Notes under the pieces: model-generated
The model's input: only the letters and a program-made list of their open reading frames with translations
Told to the model about the DNA's origin: nothing
Databases searched by the model: none
Translations under genes and position numbers: made by a program
Source: Lagopus muta
Taxonomy: Eukaryota; Chordata; Aves; Galliformes; Phasianidae
Assembly (NCBI RefSeq): GCF_023343835.1
Contig: NC_064439.1
Span: forward strand, 40,107,508-40,171,507
DNA: 64,000 bases
Direction of reading: 5' to 3'
In this document: positions 12,501-25,186 of the stretch, in pieces
How positions within the stretch are numbered: position 1 is the first letter of the stretch
How the letters are laid out: every line of letters starts with the position of its first letter

Positions 12501-15089
12501 TTGAGGTGTGGAGTTGACCACCTCACCCTAGATAAACCATGTTGTTAAAAGCAATTGGTTGGCATAGAGTACGTAGCATGAGCTGTGGAGCAAGTGAAGG
12601 AGTTCTCTGCAAGTTGTTTCTTATATCAGCTGGAGGAAGCATGGGTAATGCACTGGATGTGGTGATGTGCTAGCAGAGAAAGCTTCTGCTACAGTGCAGC
12701 CAATCGCCCTGGAGGGATTTCTCCTTAGCCTCTCTTTTTCTTTGTTTTTGTTATCACAAAATCCCTATGTGATGGTGGAAATCTCCAGGAACAAAACCTC
12801 TCAGAAATGACCATTTGCATGTGGCAGTACTCAGCTTGAAACCTTGGAAGCATTTAGCAGGCACAGTCACATCTGAAATCAAGAGAAGCTATTTTCTAAG
12901 CACGCAAAGCGCTGTGGAAAATATTATATACTATGAAGTGATAAGCCCGAGGTATTTCAAATCTTCCACCCTGAATTAGAGGTTAGTTTTGAACGTACAC
13001 TCCCTATGTCTTGATTCTCTGTGCACAACCATCTCCATTGATAATACATCTCACCAGAAGCACACTGGGAGTAAATTAAACGTTTGTGAAACACTGAGAT
13101 CACACTGCAGCAAAGCCCAGGGAGATGCAAATAATGCTGTTTTCAGAGCAGGGCGTGAAAAGTGCACAGTAAATGAGACAGCCATGCACTGAAGATGAGG
13201 AGGAGCAGTTAATGAAGAATGTGTCAAGTAGAAAACAACAGTAGTATATTGAGATAATTAAGGATGCTTTATAACCCGCATACCCATAAGAACTGGTAAC
13301 AATTGCTTAGAAAAGCGTGCAAAATTAGTCACTCATTGAGGAGATCTTATGCAATCCCTTAAGAAATTGTTCCAGCAACTGCAGAAGATCTGAGCACACC
13401 TCATTTGTCCAAGATGACACAACTGCATTGTGAAAATCCAGCATGCCCTTTTGGCATTTGTATTTCGAAGAACACCAAGACACCAATTCTTGCTCTGCCA
13501 GACAGTGCCAGAGAGCATCCTACATATGTAGTTTATTGGTGTGTAAATGGAGAAAAATCTAAAAACCACATTGAGAAAAAAGGTCAAAGCTCTGTGGAAA
13601 GTTATTGCACTATGAGGATACTATTTGCTTATAGGTAATTACGTTATCATTGTTTATAGCTCCTTTTGCTCATTTCATTTAACTTGGACATTCGTTGTAT
13701 GTAAATGAAAGAAAAGTTTCATAAGCAAAAGAATAAAAGAGGCCACTGGATGGATGTCTTTACTGGGATATGGTGGAGTTATGCCATGTTCTTTCCCGGT
13801 AAGAATTTCTTGTAGATCTGCCCACTGTTTTGATAAAAGGAAAAAAAATGAGGCATGTAGAGGACCTACCAGAATGACATCTTTTCCAATCAGTATTTAA
13901 GAGGGTAAAATAACTGCAGACTTAACCCAGCTGACAGTCTCTCTCCAGTCACATATTTAGTCCACCCAGTAGAAGATGCTGCAGACTTGGGAGGCTGTGC
14001 ATTTCCACTCTCACATCAGATCTTTCCCTGAGCAATGGCACATTGCAGAAACACTACATGGCAAAACAACAATAATGCTTTCTGGTATCTGCTCAAAATG
14101 TACAAAATACAAATTATTTCAAAAGAGACGTATAGTGTGCTGAGAAGCAGCATTCAATGAAGTAATTGGATGCAGGCATCTTTTCTTATTAAAATGGAGC
14201 AATTGTAAATAACAGAATGATATTTAAATTGAATGGTATGTGAGGGGAGTACGGGAGATTTACAAGAAGCATTTGTAATTGCATTATCTCTAAGTAGAAA
14301 CCATACAAATTGTAATGAAAAACACAAATGTATCTTGATATAAAATGGGAATGTTTGATCAAGAGGATGAATATGTAAAGAATAAGTTATTTTTATTGAA
14401 GAAGTTCCTGCTGCCTGCATGCAATATTCATAAAATGTGTTAAAAGTTTATAAACAGAAAGATATTTGCTAAAATACAAATTTAATATAGAAGGTGTATT
14501 TTAAATATTTAACAAAACGATTGCACTTCATTAACAGTATGCTCTTTATTTCTCAGATTAAAAACTCTTTTTTTTTTAATCCCTCCCATCTTTATTTGAC
14601 ATAACTTCATTAGTTATTTGCTACGCATGACCAGAAAAAGCTAAGGAGTGCTAATTATTTCTATAAACATTAAAGAATTCCAGCAGTTTGTGTTTCAAAG
14701 GTATTACACACATTTTGTTAACCTTGTTGGAAGAAATAATGCAGTGCTTCAGCTCCATGATAGGGCCTATTCTCTCACTCACTGCCACAGGGCACTTGAG
14801 ATGCAGTTCTGCTCTTTCTGGGCATCCTATGGAACATAGTGCTTGACACTGCCTGCTGGCACTGCATTGCACTAATAGGGTCACCTGCAGTGAAGGAATC
14901 TACCTGGACTTCCTGAAAGAGCTTTCCTGAATTTCTTTTTTCTTCTCTCAGTCTTTTTATTTCACACTAAGCCAAAAAGCCCAAGAAAATGTTGGTAAGG
15001 AGAAAAGGGAAGGGTGGGACTGTGTCAGCTCTCACCTGGGAGAGATGGCTGCCTTGTGCTTTGGCCATCACAGGTTACAGTACCAGTTT
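9551..15089. other. non-coding, no gene recognised
   Basis: Mostly AT-rich unique sequence with a simple repeat at 12066. The stretch 14150-14570 is especially AT-rich. No exon, RNA gene or transposon recognised. Confidence 0.7.
12066..12114 (+). repeat. A-rich AAC-type simple repeat
   Basis: Interrupted A runs and AAC trinucleotides over about 49 bp. Simple repeat, possibly an old retroposon tail; no body was recognised to the left. Confidence 0.9.
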
Positions 15090-15344
15090 TTCTGAGAAAA
15101 AAAGATATTTTTCTTAATACCCAACCTCAACTTCCCCTGGAGCAGCTTAAGGCCATTCCTTCCCATCCTATCATTGTTACCTGGGTTAAGAGGCCAATCC
15201 CCACCTCACTACAGCCTTCTTTCAGCAGCTGTAAGAGAGCAATCAGGTCATCCCTGAGCCTCCTCTTCTTCATACTGAAAAATCCCAGCTCCCTCAGCTG
15301 CTCCCTATAAGACTTGGGCTCCAGATCACTCACAGATTTGTTGC
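15090..15344 (-). mobile_element. CR1 LINE, first (3'-proximal) part of a copy split by an insertion
   Basis: In minus orientation this encodes a decayed reverse-transcriptase C-terminus including REQLRELGFFSMKKRRLRDD. On the plus strand it reads CTCAGCTGCTCCCTATAAGA and then CTCCAGATCACTCACAGATT. The true CR1 3' end (octamers and about 250 bp) is absent, which is unusual because CR1 copies normally lose their 5' end. The copy is interrupted at 15344 and resumes at 15666. Confidence 0.9.
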
Positions 15345-15665
15345 TGTACAATCAGTAGGTGTACAATTAGTAGTACAATCAGTACAGAAGTTAGGTTTAG
15401 TAAGATTATCACAGTGGAAAGACAATCAAAATAAATGGAAATGCTCACCAGTGTTGTAGGCTCACAGTAAACTCCACAAGAAGTCTCCAGAAGGAAACCC
15501 TTCTCATCTCAGTCAGCCTTTAAATGGGGTCTAGGAGAGGTGCAGCCAGGCTCCAGCCCTTCCATCACGCAGCTGAATTGCCTTCACCTGTGCTCCATGG
15601 CTGACTCAGTGCTCACCTCAGGTGATCAATCAGTGCTTCAGGCTGTGATCAACAGTTCCCCTACA
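15345..15665. mobile_element. solo-LTR-like insertion (321 bp) inside a CR1
   Basis: The element starts TGTACAATCAGT and ends CCCCTACA, giving TG...CA ends with TGTA/TACA inverted termini. It is flanked by a 5-bp direct repeat, GTTGC, at 15340-15344 and 15666-15670. Removing it together with one GTTGC restores uninterrupted CR1 sequence (GATTTGTTGCCCTTCTCTGG), so the boundaries are exact. Five-base target duplications are usual for ERVL-type retroviruses. One end carries three 12-bp near-copies of GTACAATCAGTA (15346-15384). There is an AATAAA at 15430-15435 (plus) and a TATA-like TTTAAA at 15518-15523, but orientation is not settled. It has no coding capacity. I cannot name the family without a repeat library. 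Confidence 0.8.
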
Positions 15666-16165
15666 GTTGCCCTTCTCTGGGCACGCTTCTGGACCTTGAT
15701 GTCCTTCTTGTAATAAGGGTCCCGAAACTGAACACAGCACTTGAGGTGCAGCCTCAGCAGTGCTGAGAACAGAGAGATGATCATCTCCTTGCTCCTGCTG
15801 GCTGTGTTATTTCTAATACAAGCCAGGATGCTGATGGCCCTCTTGGCCACCTGGGCACACTGCTGGCTCATGTGCAGCAAAGTGTTAACACCCCATATCC
15901 TTCTCCTGCCACTCTGCCCTAAGCTTGTAGTAATGCCTGGAGTTATTGTGATCAAGATGCAGGACCCAGCACTTGGTCTCATTAAACTTCATCCCATTGG
16001 CCTCAGCCCATTGTTCCAGCCTGTCCAGATCCCTGTGCAGGGCCTTCTTACCCTCAAGCAGATCGACACTTTCCCCGGAACTTTGATGTCATTGGCAAAC
16101 TTACTGAGAATGCTCTCAATCCCCTTGTCATCAAAGAAGATATCAAACAGGACTGTACCCAGTAA
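15666..16165 (-). mobile_element. CR1 LINE, second part (decayed reverse transcriptase)
   Basis: The minus strand encodes recognisable but broken CR1 reverse-transcriptase sequence, including [37 protein letters not shown] and [17 protein letters not shown]. The adjoining frame carries the [14 protein letters not shown] region, where intact copies have the FADDTK motif, so the YADD-box neighbourhood is mutated. It ends at about 16165 at a 5' truncation. It continues the copy at 15090-15344. Confidence 0.92.
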
Positions 16166-17986
16166 ATAGCAGCCTATGCAGCAGCACAATCATGAAAAGC
16201 AGGTACAATCATGAAAAAAGTAAAAAAGGAGCATTCACAACCCCCTGGCTATTTGCAGCCTGGAGGACAAAATGCTGTTCTGGCTGCTGTTGATCCCTGC
16301 TCACCTATTTAACAAGTGGGAATGACTCTGCCCCCTTAGGCTGCAAACCCAACAAAGGGCAGTGGTGTCTTTGAGGCTTTCCACCAGCACCTAAATGGCA
16401 CCATCTGAACTGAGCTAGAAAGTCACAACTTCAGCAACATGCTGCAAAGAAACTTTTAGAGAAAGGTTTAACACAAAACCAGCCAGGACTGGTGGGAAAC
16501 TTCAGGTAGTGCCCAGATTCTGCATTCAAAGGTCATCTTTCCTGATAGCTCCACAAGGTTGTTTCTACTTTTCTGGTTGCACAAGACACCTATGCCATAC
16601 TTAAGAGGAAACTGTTTCAGAAAATGGCTTTCAAGGGCATCAGTGCTCTGCTTTGTGCTCTGGTGTGTAGCAAGGCAGAGCTCACGTCTCATTCCAGGCG
16701 CTGTTTTTCTCATAAGAGAGCAGGTCCCAGCTCACTCCCAAGAAAGCAAAGTGCTACCCACAGCCATTTATTATTTCTAACCATGGAAAAATGTGATAAA
16801 CTAAATCAAATGGTTGGAGAAAGTCCCAATTGCTCAAGCTGCATCACGTGATCAATTCAAAGACCAAGAAAGAGAACCGTGGTAAAAGCAGAGTCCACCA
16901 TGGGTACTGGTAGAACGCTGTCAGCATCTGCAGTAAATGACTCACAGTCTGACAACTGAATTTATTAGAAAGAGACTTGGGCTCTGATGGATTCAGTCTT
17001 GCTGAAAAAGTAATGGATTTATACATCTCTTGTGAGCTTTTCAAAGCATTAATACCTTTTTTTTTTTTTTTTAACTTATTACCTTGATTACACTCTTAGA
17101 TATGTACTGTGCACAACCATGGACCTTGCCTGATGCCCACTGCCAGTGCTGGGGGGAGGACCCCAGCTGATCACTGCTTTGTGTTTTCTGCTGCACGCAG
17201 AGAGGGCCTCCAGCCAATGTGGCTCTGTGTTTGCCCCATTTGTACAATTAGTTTAAGTATGTTTTTGTAGAATAATTATTTGAAAGTAGCATGACTTAGC
17301 ATAGGAGTGCTTTCTAAAATCGGGTGAGTTGAGCATGAAACGTCATTTGTGCTAATCTGTCTGAAACTGGGCAAGTATGAAATGCAAATGTGGAGAGGAA
17401 TTATCTCTTCTGCAGTATTATAGGACACGAAAAAAATCTGTTTATTACACAAAATAAAACGTATTTGTAACAAAATCTTGATTTACACTAGTTCCTGGCT
17501 AAGTTAATGTATTATTAATTGTGCATTTTTGGATATAAATTGAGAGGGAGGAAGACAAACTATCTCTAGCACTGCAGCCACTTAACTGTAACAATCGCAT
17601 TTTCTTTTTAATACAGTAACTTTATTTTTAAAATGATCTACAGAGGAGCAGATGGGGGAACAAATTCTCTCCACCAACACACAGACCATGGAGCAGTGCC
17701 TGGTGCCAGGCATGTCCACCTTGCAGTCCTTTCTCCCTGACTCCCCATTATCTTAGGTCTGGCAACCAGAAACACAAACATCCTCTGAAGGTAAAGCCAC
17801 TGTAGTGTTTGAGCTGGCATTGGTTGTCATAAACAACTTCCTAGCTGGGCTGCAGCATCTCTCCATGGGGCTGTCTCAGGGGTTTCTGTGCATCTGCAAG
17901 CACAGCATGCCTCCAGCAGCAGTGGGAAGGTAGATGCAGAGAGAGGAGGCCCTGGTCCACAAGTCCCGAGGAAAGGCTCTGGAATA
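16166..17986. other. non-coding, no gene recognised
   Basis: Just right of the CR1, a short word ACAATCATGAAAA occurs twice (about 16187-16220). The rest is unique sequence with a poly-T tract. Confidence 0.7.
17057..17072 (+). repeat. poly-T tract
   Basis: Sixteen T in AT-rich DNA. Simple repeat. Confidence 0.95.
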
Positions 17987-18066
17987 GAATCATGGAATCA
18001 TAGAATCATAGAATCATAGAATCATGGAATCATAGAATCATAGAATCATAGAATCACAGAATCATT
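17987..18066 (-). repeat. ten-copy tandem octamer of the CR1 3'-end type
   Basis: GAATC recurs at 17987, 17995, 18003 and so on every 8 bp to 18059. That gives ten units of GAATCATA with single-base variants (GAATCATG twice, GAATCACA once). The unit is the complement of the CR1 terminal octamer. The sequence to the right shows no CR1 body, so this is either a microsatellite seeded by a CR1 end or the last trace of a deleted copy. Confidence 0.95.
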
Positions 18067-20751
18067 GCCTGCTGCCTCATGCACACAGTTTGTTTCCCTG
18101 CTGTCAAGTGAACTCCTGCCATGCAGGTTGCAAAATCCCCACCGGTATCAGCAAGGATGGAGTTTCACTCCAGGCTGCATCATCCTCGTGTTTTCTCATT
18201 AATTATTGCTCCTGTGCTTTATCTGTAAAAGCACCAAGCAGCAGTGCATCCATCACAACACAAGCCTGAACTGCGGCTTCTCCATTTTGTGCTATTTCAG
18301 AAAATGCAGACTTCCAGGCTGGACAGTGCTATTGCAGCCAAGCCGGTGGGCAGGCTGAAGCTGCTTATGCCCTGCAGCATGCCCTCTCCTTCCCACGCAC
18401 ATGCTGCAGCCAGCAGAAGGGTTGGGTATTAATGCCCAACATTGTTTATTCAAATTTTTAAACTCAAAAGTGTGTTTTTGGGTGACTAGAAAGAGTGTGC
18501 TGTCAGTCCAGGCTGCTGATTCTGTTACTGTGTGGGGCAGTCTCAACATAGGGGTGGTCCTGGTGGGTGGATGCAGCTTTAGCAGACAGAAGTGCACCAG
18601 AAATGAAAGAAGAGTCCTGCAGCGTGCAGGTAAAAATATTTAATAATGGCAACTGCAGCACAGCAGATAGGAAGAAAACTGAACGAACTCTCGTCTTTGT
18701 CTGAGTATTATCTGCATCTGCTACCAACCTCTGAAGTCCATCATCACCTTCCTAGAGTGCGCAGAAGATACAGGAATACATGCATCTTAGCCATTAGTCT
18801 GTGATGGTGGAGGCATCCTTAACTCTTCTACTAAAGGAATTTATGTTGTAGTATCATAGAATTTTAGAATCACTGAGGTTGGAAAAGACATTCCAGACCT
18901 TCAAACAAGTCATGAGGTGTCCCATAGCATTGCCATGAAGAACTGCATCTGCCTGAATTTGGAGAAGGAAGGGTAGGGGCTGGGGGAACTGGCTCTCAGG
19001 AAAGCCCTGGAGGAAAACATGCTTCTTTAGCAGGCTGTTTATGCGTGTGCATCATCCTTCTGCAACTGGGCAGTTTTGCAAGAAGTGGATCACAGAGACG
19101 AGTGGTGATGGGGTGCTATTTGGCATCAGCAACGTTTCTGGGAAGATGTCTTGGGAGATGAGCATCAATGTGGCGGTCACCAGTGTGCTCAGCCCCTTCT
19201 GCCAGGGATGTCCCTGTAGCGTGGATACCACATCTGCTGGAAGGATGCTGGCCAGGCCCCAAGCTCTGTGTCACAACACCCACTCCTTTAGGGATGGCAA
19301 TCAGGAATCCTGATTTGAAATCATCTTTAAACCACCTCCTTCAAGACTGCCCAGGGTGCCTGCAAATGCAGTAAACTGGATTCCACTGTAATATGCTTTT
19401 CCCCTAATCAAGGAAACATCACAAGGTCTGTTTTGGCCCTGAAACTACAGAGTCTGAGCAAAACTAAAACACCCGCTCTTGGAAAAATGCAGCCATCTCA
19501 GCATCTTAGAGCTATGTGAAGAATTTCATACACGTGTTGGAAACTCATTTCAGTTTTATCTGTATTTCAAGAAGCATTTTGGATGAATTTACCACTTCTG
19601 ACCAGTGCTCCATCTTCACTATGTACTTACTACATGTGTGCACGTTGGTTTGTTTCTAAAGGACATTACCTACCTGAGCAGCCCTTCAGTGGATGAGCCA
19701 GACATCCAAGCACTCTAGATGGAAATATCTGAGAAATAGTCCTACATTTGAGGAAATGGAGATTTTTGAAGCCCTGACCCTTCTGCTAGCTGTCTGCAGG
19801 CTCCTGGGGCCATCACCACAGCCGCAATAAGGCTGGGTGCTCTACCTTTTGGCCTAGTGAGAAGTGCCCTTTAAGGCAAATCACTCCTAATGGCTGGCAT
19901 CTATATGGTTTAAAATCATTCACCCTGTTAGGAAAAGAATCTGCTAAAGCAAATGCAATGTCTTCATCTGGCAGCATCTATTGCGGTAAAACTGTCTGTT
20001 CTTGGCAAACACAAAGTTGGCGGAGGTGTGGTGCCACAGGCGTATCTCCCCATCTCCCCATGGCCAGAACAGAGTCTGTGCTAAACATGAGACCAGCAAC
20101 CTCATGCCTTGCACCTCAGCTGCCATGTGGTGATGTCCAGGAGGAGAGAAGGGAAATCCTGGTAAAGTCAGCATGAAACAGTTTGGCTGAAAAAAGAATA
20201 AAGGAGTGCATTTATTCCAATCAGTGAACTGACCTTTGCAAAGGAGCTTGCCACTGGCCTGGGAGTGGAGGCACTCAGCAATGGCAAGAGGACACTTCTC
20301 AGCTGGGAGGCCTTGGCTTGGTGTGCCTTTATCCCATGAAGGGATATCTCCGTGCATGGAGAGGGCTTAGCGCTTTCTGCTTTCTTCTTGAAATACAACT
20401 TTCAAAATGTGATTTTTCTGTTAGTATGTTATTTTACGTGCTGCACATAGCACTGCCTTTTCTTTCTAGGATGACTTATCCATCCTGTGGCAAGGACAGT
20501 CCTAATTCCTTTCTCCTCCTACTTCTTGTGTTGAAGAGAAGGGATTTCTCTCCTGCCCCACACCAGCGTGACTCCATAACCCAGGACAGTGGAGGGGAAC
20601 ACATCCCTGCTTGCAGCACTTTTTCCATCCCTCTTCTCCCTCACTCTGCATGTTCCTGTGTGCTGCAGGAGCTCAGACTGGAGGAGCAGGAGCAAATGCT
20701 CCTGGGATCAGAGAATACTGCTAGGTCCATAGCCCATTCCATCTGATGCTT
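18067..20751. other. non-coding apart from a short CR1 remnant
   Basis: Short frames on both strands without recognisable products. The only feature found is the CR1 remnant at 18854. Confidence 0.7.
18854..18910 (-). mobile_element. short CR1 LINE 3'-end remnant
   Basis: Begins TCATAGAATTTTAGAATCAC, then GAGGTTGGAAAAGACATTCC, which is the CR1 3' end in minus orientation. Similarity fades after about 55 bp. The exact end is uncertain. Confidence 0.75.
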
Positions 20752-20945
20752 TCATAGAATCACAGAATTGTTAAGGTTGGAAAAGCCCTCTAAGACCATC
20801 TAGTCCAACCTCCAACCCACCCTCACCATGCCCACTGACCACGTCCCTCAGTGCCACATCCACACGGTTCTTGAACATCTCCAGGGATGGTGACTGCACC
20901 ACCTCCCTGGGCAGCTTGTTTCTGACCTCTCCCACCCCTAAACAC
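20752..20945 (-). mobile_element. CR1 LINE 3'-end fragment, about 195 bp
   Basis: Plus-strand view begins TCATAGAATCACAGAATTG, then AGGTTGGAAAAGCCCTC, ATCTAGTCCAACCTCC, CCCTCAGTGCCACATCC and CACCACCTCCCTGGGCAG. Typical minus-oriented, 5'-truncated avian CR1. Confidence 0.93.
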
Positions 20946-23900
20946 TACATCTTGCATTTTCTTGCTCATGGCCTAATTACATTAATTTGGAATTGTGATG
21001 GCTGCCATTGCAGGTAGGAGATGGGGCTTTTCCTTCCTTGGCTGAAGCAACCAGTAGCAGTGGGGTTCAGCCCTGAGCCCTGGATGCTTGAGGATAAGGT
21101 GGTGTTGGTCGCTGCCTTCACTTGCACGTCAGCCTGAAACTGTTGGTTCTTCCAGCGTAGAAGTTAAGAAACGTTGATTTAACCACCCAGATGGATGTGC
21201 ACAGAGATAAACAGGAAATAGGCATCTCATAAGGCTTTTTGCCTCTGTAAATTTGATTTCTGATGCTGTTATGTCATGAGTCACCACAAGGAAGGTCTAG
21301 GATTTTTCTCACCACTTTGCATCACTCTTCCAACGCATCACTAAATCATTTTAAAATGCAATTTTGTTGGTCCAGTTGCCAGCAGGAAATCCAGCTTCCA
21401 GCCCCTATTGTTGCATCCCGCTTATCCTTCATGGGAGTTAAAGAGTGAACCTGTGCTATGCGTGCCAGATCTCTTAGTTTATCATTAAGCTGATAATACA
21501 CTTCACTCTCATTACTATTCTATCATTAGGATCTGAGTGTTTTGAGTGTTTGACTAAGTGGCTGTTTTTTCTCCTCAGAGGGATATGAGATGCTGCCTCA
21601 CAGCAAGGTGTCCTGAAAACCTTTTCTTAATGAACAAGTGATTAAAAGGCTTAAGTGCAAGCAAGCATCCAAAACACAAGCTGCATTATCACAGAGCGAG
21701 CCAGAAATAGGCTAACCCCCAGCACCACTGGGAGCCCACAGGTCCTTCAGCCAGGTGCTCTTGATGCTCCCTGGCTTTGTCTCAGCGGTGAGCAAGATCC
21801 TGTGTGCTACCTGAGCTATGGCCTGCTCTCCACCACGGATGGCTGGCTTGTCTGGCTTGTCCTCTGCCATGCGCATCAAAGCCATCCCAGGGCAGAGCTG
21901 GCTTTTCCCCTGTCCCCATGCATGTTCTGGATTCTGAAGTGAGAGTCCCTGCTCTCACCAAGCCTGTGTCTCCTTTGGCTTGGCTGCCAGCAAAAGCACA
22001 GCCAGCGAGTGAGAGTGAGACAGGCAGTCCTCGGTGATTTGTACTTCTGTGCTATCTTTCACCAGGCCAGATTTTAATATTTAATGGGAGTACAAGAACA
22101 TAAAACCTGGGCTGCAGCATCAGCATCCCTTCCCATGGAGTGGTGACAGCTGCAGCAAACAAAAGCACATGCCCTCTTGAAGGAGCATCAGCTAAGGAAA
22201 TGCAAAATCCCTGGAGTGAAACCTACAGAAATCAATGGAAGTTTAGACAGCACTTGCAGCAGAGCTCAGATTTCACCTCATTTTCCCTGTGCAGTGTAAG
22301 TGCCTTGCTGGCATACAAGGATATGCACTCAGTGCTGCTTCTCAGTGCCACTTCTCAGTGCCCCATCACCAAGGCAGCTCATGCACATGTCACCTCACTT
22401 CTCAACTAGTTACCAGGTGAAGAGGGTGGAATGAGGTGTTTGTCATGCTGTGCCTGGGCCAGTGTGCCTCCAAGACCCTGCAGGGCACTCACAGCCCAAT
22501 AGGTCCCTTCTGGTGGCATAGGCTGTTTGCTCTCTGAGTGAAAGAAAGCAGAGGGATAAAAATAAAACCCTCTCTCTGACATCTGGTAGAAATTTCTCTT
22601 CCATTTGTTTCTATTTCTGCACTTTTCTCCTCCCTCTTGTTCCAGTAACTGAAACAGCAGCACAAGCCGACATTATCTGTCATTATCTAAATCATTTCCA
22701 GTGACACTGGTTCAATTAAGTGCCCCCACAGACGTCTTCATGCTCCCGAGAATGATGTCTCATCTCCTTACATCTGGAGAAGCTGTCTGTTGTGCCTGCA
22801 TCAGCTCTGCTGCTGCTGGGACCTTGCTTGCTCGGCCAATGCATTGTGTGGTGGCTTCGTTGTTCCCTATTCCTCAATGACCCCAAAAGATGTGGGCACT
22901 TGGGCCAGTGCAATGGGGACTAGGGACTGGGCAATGGGTCCCGAGGAATTTTGGCAGAGAGGAGGGAGGTCAGAGTCATAAGAGACTCAACTCACCCTGG
23001 GCCTTGCTGATCTTCTCCAGGGCTGCAGCCATGATGCTGGATCACGGGAGAGTGGATGATCCAGGAGAAATACTTCATTAACTCCTCACTCTGCTGGAAG
23101 GTGACGTGTGGGGGGATTGGAGGCTTGGAATTAAAAGCCTGATATCTTGCCAGAGAGATGATGACAAAAATCAAAAGGAAAAGCACATTTTATTTGCAAA
23201 GTTCAAGAAGGGTATTACAATCAAGAAGAGGAAAGCAAATTGAGGTATTAAAATTAAAGCACTTGATAGGAGCTCTTCGAGATGGTGGCTAGGAAGCATT
23301 TCGCTTCAGCTCCCTCATGACAGCACCATGCCCCCTTTCCTGCCATTTCTTCCCCTTTCCTGCCATGGTCCCAGGCTGTGCACAAAGGCACTGTGTCAAC
23401 TTGTCCCAGCCTACTGAAAGCTGCCCACGCTGGAGCTGTGGGGCATCCTTTACTGTGGGTCCCGTTGCCATGACCTAACAGCAGCAAAGCACTTTGCCAT
23501 CGGCCAAATAGAGATGGGCTGTGGACAGTGGGACCTTCTGATTAATGCAGCCTTGGGGTGGGAAGAAGGCAGAGGAAAGCACAGCTTGAAGTCAAACCCA
23601 CCTTTTTGCACTCTTTTCATCACATTTCTGGGTGACACCTCACTTCCTCCATGCTTCCTGCTACAAATCGAGAATATGTTTATTATTCAGAGGGAAGTGG
23701 GGTGCCCTACAGCAGAGCTGGGATCTCCCCGCCACAAATGCTTTTATAGTCATCCCCTACCCTCAGACAAGGAAGGCAATATTACAGTTACATCTACATT
23801 TCCTTCCAGCCAGGTGCAGCACTGGGGTGGCTGGTGTTGCAGGGCTGCCCAGAATATCTTTGCCAAAGAAACCTCCTACCCCAGCTTGCATTCTGATTGC

Positions 23901-25186
23901 GGAGTCTGAAAGCCTCAAGGGCAGTGATGCCCAGCAGTTCTGTGTTCAGCATGATTATGAGGGCCCCAGGCTCTGTGCTATCAGTGTTCCTTAGGGCTGA
24001 CATCTTGTCCCCAGCACCTTGAGGTCCCAAAGACACACCTCGTCTCACAGCAGGAAGGAATGGAAAAGCCACAGCTTTAAATAGTCCTCATAAACCTCAA
24101 CCTGGCGAATTCTTGAAATCTGAGGTGTATTTCTTCAAAGGCACAGCATAAATATTTCAGTGATGTGCATCGTTCTTCCAAAATTAGAGTTATCCAGATG
24201 GGCTGAAATGAAAAACAAATACAGTGCTTTGCACAGCATTACAAAAAAGGAGTAGTATGAAGGACCCCCTTGTAGGCTGGGGGAAATAGGCAATTTAAAA
24301 AGGAAAAACAACTTAGCTTCTCAGCAGGAGAAGTGAGGCACTGGCTCAGCTCTCAGTGGGTTTCATTGCATGGGCAGGTCAGCTCACAGGGGCTTGATGA
24401 ACGCTCAGAAGGTTTCAGGAAAAGGCTGGTGTGAAAAGCTAAGCTGGAAACAGCTCCTCTATAAGACATAGACACACAAGAGCAGGACTCTGCCCCATAA
24501 GGGGCCTGAGAGAAGGTGTGTGGGGTGCACCAGCGTGAGCAGTGGGAAATGGAATACAGGGAGTGGTTATTCACACTTCCAGTTCTCGGGAAGGGTGCAT
24601 AGGTGGCATAGATGGGACTGGTCGTCAGCCCCCTGGGTGGGCAGGCTGTGATGCACCTGACAGCAGCATCAGGGACAGACAAGACATCTACTGCCTTGGC
24701 TGCTCCCCCTCAAGTAAGATCTGGTTTAGTTTTCCCATGAAGAGCCATTTGTAGTGGCCGGAGAAATGGACAGGATGTGCATGCTCTTGTAAAGAGTAAT
24801 ATAGCTGAATAGGATGGGATTAGTAAAATCTTTGTCCATGGTAAACCATTTTTTATTATTTAGTTTGGCTTTTGCCTGTACACTTCCTGTATTGTTACTT
24901 TTTGTTTGTATTTATAGACATTTCAATGGAACAAAGACAGCTGAAGTATTCATTTTTCTGGCAAATTGGCAGGTTTTTCCTGGTTCTCATAACCTGTGCA
25001 CAGATCTCATCTGGATTGAGTTTAGGAGGGGAGTATTTGGGTGAATACAAAGGATTTAAGAGAGAGCTGCTGCAGGAAAGTAACAGCAAAGTGAGGGGAA
25101 GCTGCCGATACATCGTGAGGGATAGGGAAGGGAAGTGGAAGGCCTGTGGGGTAACAACAGCCTTATCATGATTTTTAGCCTCAATC

